DNA from: Streptomyces rubrogriseus
GTDB taxonomy: Bacteria; Actinomycetota; Actinomycetes; Streptomycetales; Streptomycetaceae
Length of the DNA stretch: 64,000 bases
Direction: 5' to 3'
Assembly: GCF_027947575.1 (NCBI RefSeq)
Contig: NZ_CP116256.1
Location: forward strand, 7,936,001-8,000,000
Shown: positions 61,364 through 64,000 of the stretch, in pieces
Numbering within the stretch: the stretch's first letter is position 1
How the letters are laid out: each line of letters starts with the position of its first letter
Made by a program: the position numbers and the translations under genes
The notes under the pieces: generated by a model
Seen by the model: the letters and a program-made list of their open reading frames with translations, nothing else
Told to the model about the DNA's origin: nothing
Database searches by the model: none

Positions 61364-62047
61364 TCAGTCGCCGAAGATGTTCAGCTCCGCCGCCTCCACC
61401 CCGGCCAGCTCGTACGCCGCCGCGCCGTCCAGGGGGCGGCCCGCGTAGAGCCGCAGGAGGGTCGGACCGTCGCCGATGTACCGGCCCGGCGGCCGCTCAC
61501 CGCTCGCCTCGCCCAGCTTCAGCGGCTCGTCGAGGTCGTCCAGGTCGGCGTGGAGCGGCACGTGACCGCGCGCCCGGGTGATCGTGCCGAGCAGGGTGAG
61601 CGCCTCGGGGAGCCCGCGCCCCGCGTACGCCCCCGGCTCGCCGAAGGTCACCCGTACGTCGCCGGCGTGCACCCACTCGCCCAGTGCGACGGCGTCCAGC
61701 CTGCCGTCCGACCGGGCGATCACCGGGCCCGCCTCGGTCATGCCGCGCTCCAGTTCGTCGATGATCCGGGCGTTGCTCCAGTCGGCCCGTTCGGCGATGT
61801 CGCGTTCGTTGCACTCGGGTGAGAAGACGCCCTTCTCGAAGCGTTTCTCCACCACCCGGATCAGGGCGCTGGAGCAGTGCGCCAGCACGTCGCGCACGGT
61901 CCAGCCCGGACACGCGGCCACCGGCAGCGCGAAGTCCGCGTCCGCGCGGGAGCGCAGCAGGGGTACCAGCTCGTCGCGTTCGAGCGTCAGCAGCCGGCCG
62001 GGCAGCTCGGGGTCGCGTACGTCGTGCAGGTCTGCGGGAGTCGTCAT
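61364..62047 (-). CDS. mycothiol-dependent maleylpyruvate isomerase family protein
   Basis: A 227-residue DinB-fold enzyme. CPGWTVRDVLAHCSSALIRV gives the first histidine of the metal site, NERDIAERADWSNARIIDEL and ALGEWVHAGDVRVTFGEPGA give the second His and Asp, and a C-terminal SCP2-like part follows (YIGDGPTLLRLYAGRPLDGA, then AYELAGVEAAELNIFGD). This two-domain layout is that of mycothiol-dependent maleylpyruvate isomerase relatives. ATG at 62047 has GTGGAG five bases before; GTG at 62056 is less likely. It follows the TetR gene by ten bases and is probably co-transcribed with it. Confidence 0.87.
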   Translation of the reverse strand: MTTPADLHDVRDPELPGRLLTLERDELVPLLRSRADADFALPVAACPGWTVRDVLAHCSSALIRVVEKRFEKGVFSPECNERDIAERADWSNARIIDELERGMTEAGPVIARSDGRLDAVALGEWVHAGDVRVTFGEPGAYAGRGLPEALTLLGTITRARGHVPLHADLDDLDEPLKLGEASGERPPGRYIGDGPTLLRLYAGRPLDGAAAYELAGVEAAELNIFGD

Positions 62048-62057
62048 GGACTCCACG

Positions 62058-62708
62058 TTAGGGGCCCAGCAGGTCCTTCAGTTCGGCGTCGAAGAGAAGA
62101 GCGGGGTCGAAGCCCATGCCGGTGAACTGCCCGGCGAGTTCCAGGGAGAGGACGCCGTGCAGCCGGGACCAGAAGGACAGGGCGCGGTGGAGCGCGGCGG
62201 ACGGCACCGGACGGTCGCCCGCCCACTGCCGGTGGGCCTCGAGGTGCGCGTCGAAGGCCACGTCGGTGCCGTCCGGCGCGGGCAGCGCGGCACAGGCGTC
62301 GACGATGACCGCCATGGTCTCGGCGGCGATCTCGGTGATGTCGCCCGGCGCGTGGTAGCCGGGGACGGGGGTGCCGTGGATCAGGAAGTAGCGCTGCGGG
62401 TCGTCAAGGGCCCAGGCGCGCAGGGTGTGCGCGAGAGCGGCCAGGTCGGCGCCGGACGCGGCGGCCGCGCGGAAGGTGTCGGCCTGGCTGCGGTAGGCGT
62501 CCCGGATGAGTTCGGTGATCAGCTCGTCGCGGCCGTCGAAGTAGCGGTAGAGCGCGGGGCCGCTCATGCCCATCCGCTTGGCGATCGCGTTGAGGGAGAG
62601 CGCGGAGGCCCCGGCCGTGGCGATCTGCTCCCACGCGTGGTCCTTGATCTCCGCGCGCACCTGGGTGCGGTACCGCTCGCGCGGGGTGCTGGTGCGCGCC
62701 TCCGGCAT
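62058..62708 (-). CDS. TetR family regulator
   Basis: A 216-residue TetR regulator. VRAEIKDHAWEQIATAGASA, LSLNAIAKRMGMSGPALYRY form the HTH, followed by FDGRDELITELIRDAYRS. The ligand domain (DDPQRYFLIHGTPVPGYHAP, HRALSFWSRLHGVLSLELAG) is of the TetR_C_13-like type common in Streptomyces. ATG at 62708 is chosen; the ATG at 62744 would add a basic lead. It is divergent from an HD-domain gene across 99 bases containing an A+T-rich patch (GAACATTATCTGG) fit for an operator. It heads an operon with the mycothiol-type enzyme. Confidence 0.87.
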   Translation of the reverse strand: MPEARTSTPRERYRTQVRAEIKDHAWEQIATAGASALSLNAIAKRMGMSGPALYRYFDGRDELITELIRDAYRSQADTFRAAAASGADLAALAHTLRAWALDDPQRYFLIHGTPVPGYHAPGDITEIAAETMAVIVDACAALPAPDGTDVAFDAHLEAHRQWAGDRPVPSAALHRALSFWSRLHGVLSLELAGQFTGMGFDPALLFDAELKDLLGP

Positions 62709-62807
62709 GGTCCGCCCGCCGCCTTTCGAGTCCCGCCCGGCCATCCGCCGGGAACGCGAGCAATTCGGTTAGAAGCTATCACGAACATTATCTGGAAGAA
62801 TGCGGCC

Positions 62808-63482
62808 ATGGCCGACCTCGACGCCCTGCGCTCCCGCTTCGCCGACGCCCTGGCGGGAGCCGCCGCCCGCGGTGCCACCGCCGGTTCCGGCCCCGACCCC
62901 GCGCCGTACGCCGACAACCTGCTCGCCCGCTGGCAGGAGCCCCAGCGGCGGTACCACACCCTGGCGCACCTCACCGCGGTCCTGGACCACGTCGACGTCC
63001 TGGCGGAGCACGCCGACGACGTGGCCGTCGTCCGCCTCGCCGCGTGGTTCCACGACGCCGTCTACCAGCCCGACCGGTCCGAGAACGAGGAGCGCTCGGC
63101 CCGGCTCGCCGAGCGCGCGCTGCCCGAGGTCGGGGTCCCGGCGGCGAAGACCGCCGAGGTGGCCCGGCTGGTGCGGCTCACCGTCACGCACGCCCCGGCC
63201 GGCGACGACCGCGACGGCCAGGTGCTGTGCGACGCCGACCTGGCGGTCCTCGCCTCGCCGCCGTCGGCGTACGCGGCGTACACGGCGGCCGTCCGCGAGG
63301 AGTACCACTTCGTGCCGAACGAGGCCTTCCGCGCGGGCCGCGCCGCGGTCCTGCGCCAACTCCTCGACCTGCCCAGCCTGTTCCACACCCCGCACGGACG
63401 GCGGGAGTGGGAGGCCACCGCCCGCCACAACCTCACCGGCGAGCTGGAAATGCTGTCGCTGCCGGACACCCCGGGCGTCTAG
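62808..63482 (+). CDS. HD domain protein
   Basis: A 224-residue HD-domain protein. RYHTLAHLTAVLDHVD and RLAAWFHDAVYQPDRSENEE carry the metal-binding His and His-Asp pair, LVRLTVTHAP the next His and VLCDADLAVLASP the last Asp, so the phosphohydrolase site is complete. This is the predicted metal-dependent phosphohydrolase group common in actinobacteria; substrates may be nucleotides. ATG at 62808. Divergent from the TetR gene, which probably regulates it. Confidence 0.88.
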   Translation: MADLDALRSRFADALAGAAARGATAGSGPDPAPYADNLLARWQEPQRRYHTLAHLTAVLDHVDVLAEHADDVAVVRLAAWFHDAVYQPDRSENEERSARLAERALPEVGVPAAKTAEVARLVRLTVTHAPAGDDRDGQVLCDADLAVLASPPSAYAAYTAAVREEYHFVPNEAFRAGRAAVLRQLLDLPSLFHTPHGRREWEATARHNLTGELEMLSLPDTPGV

Positions 63483-63492
63483 CCTGCCCGGC

Positions 63493-64000
63493 ATGCGGAC
63501 ACTGGGCGGGGAACAGGTGGAAGAGGCCGTCGCGGGCGCCGTGGCGCTGCTGCGCACGGCGACGGACCGGGACTGGGAGTCGGTGCGGGCCGGACGGTCG
63601 GAGTGGGACTGCCGGTACACGGCGGAGCACGTCGCGGGCATCCTCGTCGCCTACGCGGGCCAGCTGGCCGGACGGGCCACCGAGGCGTGGGTCCCCTTCG
63701 AGATCACCCTCGACGAGGGCACCGGCAACGAGGACGTGCTCCAGGTCGCCGAGACCACCGGCGCGCTGCTCGCCGCCACCCTCCGCACCACCCCGCGCGA
63801 GGTCCGGGCCTTCCACCCGTACCCCTTCCGCAGCGCGGACCGCGAGGGCTTCGCCGCGATGGCGATCACCGAGGTGTTCCTGCACACGCACGACATCGCC
63901 GAGGGCCTCGGGCTGACCTACGCACCGCCCGCCGAGCGGTGCGCGGACCTCCTCGCCCGGCTCTTCCCGCACGTCCGGCCCGACACCGACCCCTGGCGCA
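63493..64000 (+). CDS. DinB-fold / maleylpyruvate isomerase N-terminal protein, partial
   Basis: The first 169 codons of a gene that continues past the window. ATG at 63493, ten bases after the HD-gene stop. WDCRYTAEHVAGILVAYAGQ carries the first histidine and ITEVFLHTHDIAEGLGLTYA the HTHD pair, together the metal site of the DinB/MDMPI fold. The family uses mycothiol as cofactor in actinobacteria. It is co-directional with the HD gene and likely in the same operon. The missing end prevents exact subfamily assignment. Confidence 0.8.
   Translation, partial: MRTLGGEQVEEAVAGAVALLRTATDRDWESVRAGRSEWDCRYTAEHVAGILVAYAGQLAGRATEAWVPFEITLDEGTGNEDVLQVAETTGALLAATLRTTPREVRAFHPYPFRSADREGFAAMAITEVFLHTHDIAEGLGLTYAPPAERCADLLARLFPHVRPDTDPWR

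Overview
The window is about 72% G+C with dense, short-spaced genes, many GTG or TTG starts and third-position G/C almost everywhere. Its genes include futalosine-pathway menaquinone genes, mycothiol-type DinB-fold enzymes, DUF2530 and DUF3027 proteins, an XPB-type helicase and a HelD-type protein. This is a Streptomyces chromosome. The gene order (carboxylase operon, serC, DrrA-type ABC pair, MarR/MFS, DUF3027, mqnB-mqnD, cold-shock gene, XPB) matches what I remember of the conserved core arm of S. coelicolor around SCO4310-SCO4385. I could not align it, so species is not called.

Layout. 1-7694 (minus) is a catabolic operon: TIGR03084 protein, AtuA-like DUF1446 protein, biotin-dependent acyl-CoA carboxylase beta and alpha, acyl-CoA dehydrogenase and a CoA ligase cut by the window edge. 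Its gene set resembles branched-chain (leucine) or acyclic-terpene acyl-CoA degradation, and a palindrome in its promoter looks like an operator. 7843-11842 (minus) has a transmembrane Ser/Thr kinase, two coupled MarR-type genes and an EamA exporter. 12061-16415 has a NUDIX hydrolase, a SUKH-4 protein, a DUF664/DinB protein, a secreted FG-GAP protein and a methyltransferase.

16416-19092 is the most accessory-looking stretch. It has a GntR/UTRA regulator with no ordinary start codon, two orphan small genes, a possible transposase remnant, and a pair of overlapping small genes. Two copies of one 19-bp motif flank the regulator and the small-gene leader. 19197-24977 has a secreted PAF-acetylhydrolase-like esterase, a fused FAD/Fe-S D-2-hydroxyacid dehydrogenase, serC with a strong terminator, and a SnoaL-like gene. 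25036-30345 has a NarL-type two-component system with a membrane protein, then a DrrAB-type ABC exporter divergent from its TetR gene.

30319-39037 is a run of single genes: secreted beta-propeller-like protein, SGNH hydrolase, nucleotidyltransferase, Uma2 protein, MerR-promoter aldo-keto reductase, an unlisted 28-residue membrane peptide, ThpR, MFS with its MarR, and a purine permease. 39241-52862 has DUF2530, a CtpE-like P-type ATPase, a large sacsin-type ATPase, DUF3027, an MFS protein, a lipoprotein, mqnB-mqnD (menaquinone by the futalosine route), a cold-shock protein, a HAD phosphatase and a membrane protein.

53014-57906 holds the actinobacterial pair of a WYL/helicase-C-domain protein and an XPB helicase, here separated by two tiny genes that each encode a signal peptide plus an 11-14 residue tail. 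The window closes with a HelD-type RNA polymerase-associated helicase, CutC, a mycothiol-dependent family enzyme, a TetR/HD-domain divergent pair and a truncated DinB-fold gene. Copies of Streptomyces intergenic repeat families sit at 1697-1755, 42043-42085, 45301-45384 and 60452-60563. I saw no rRNA, tRNA, CRISPR or intact insertion sequence.
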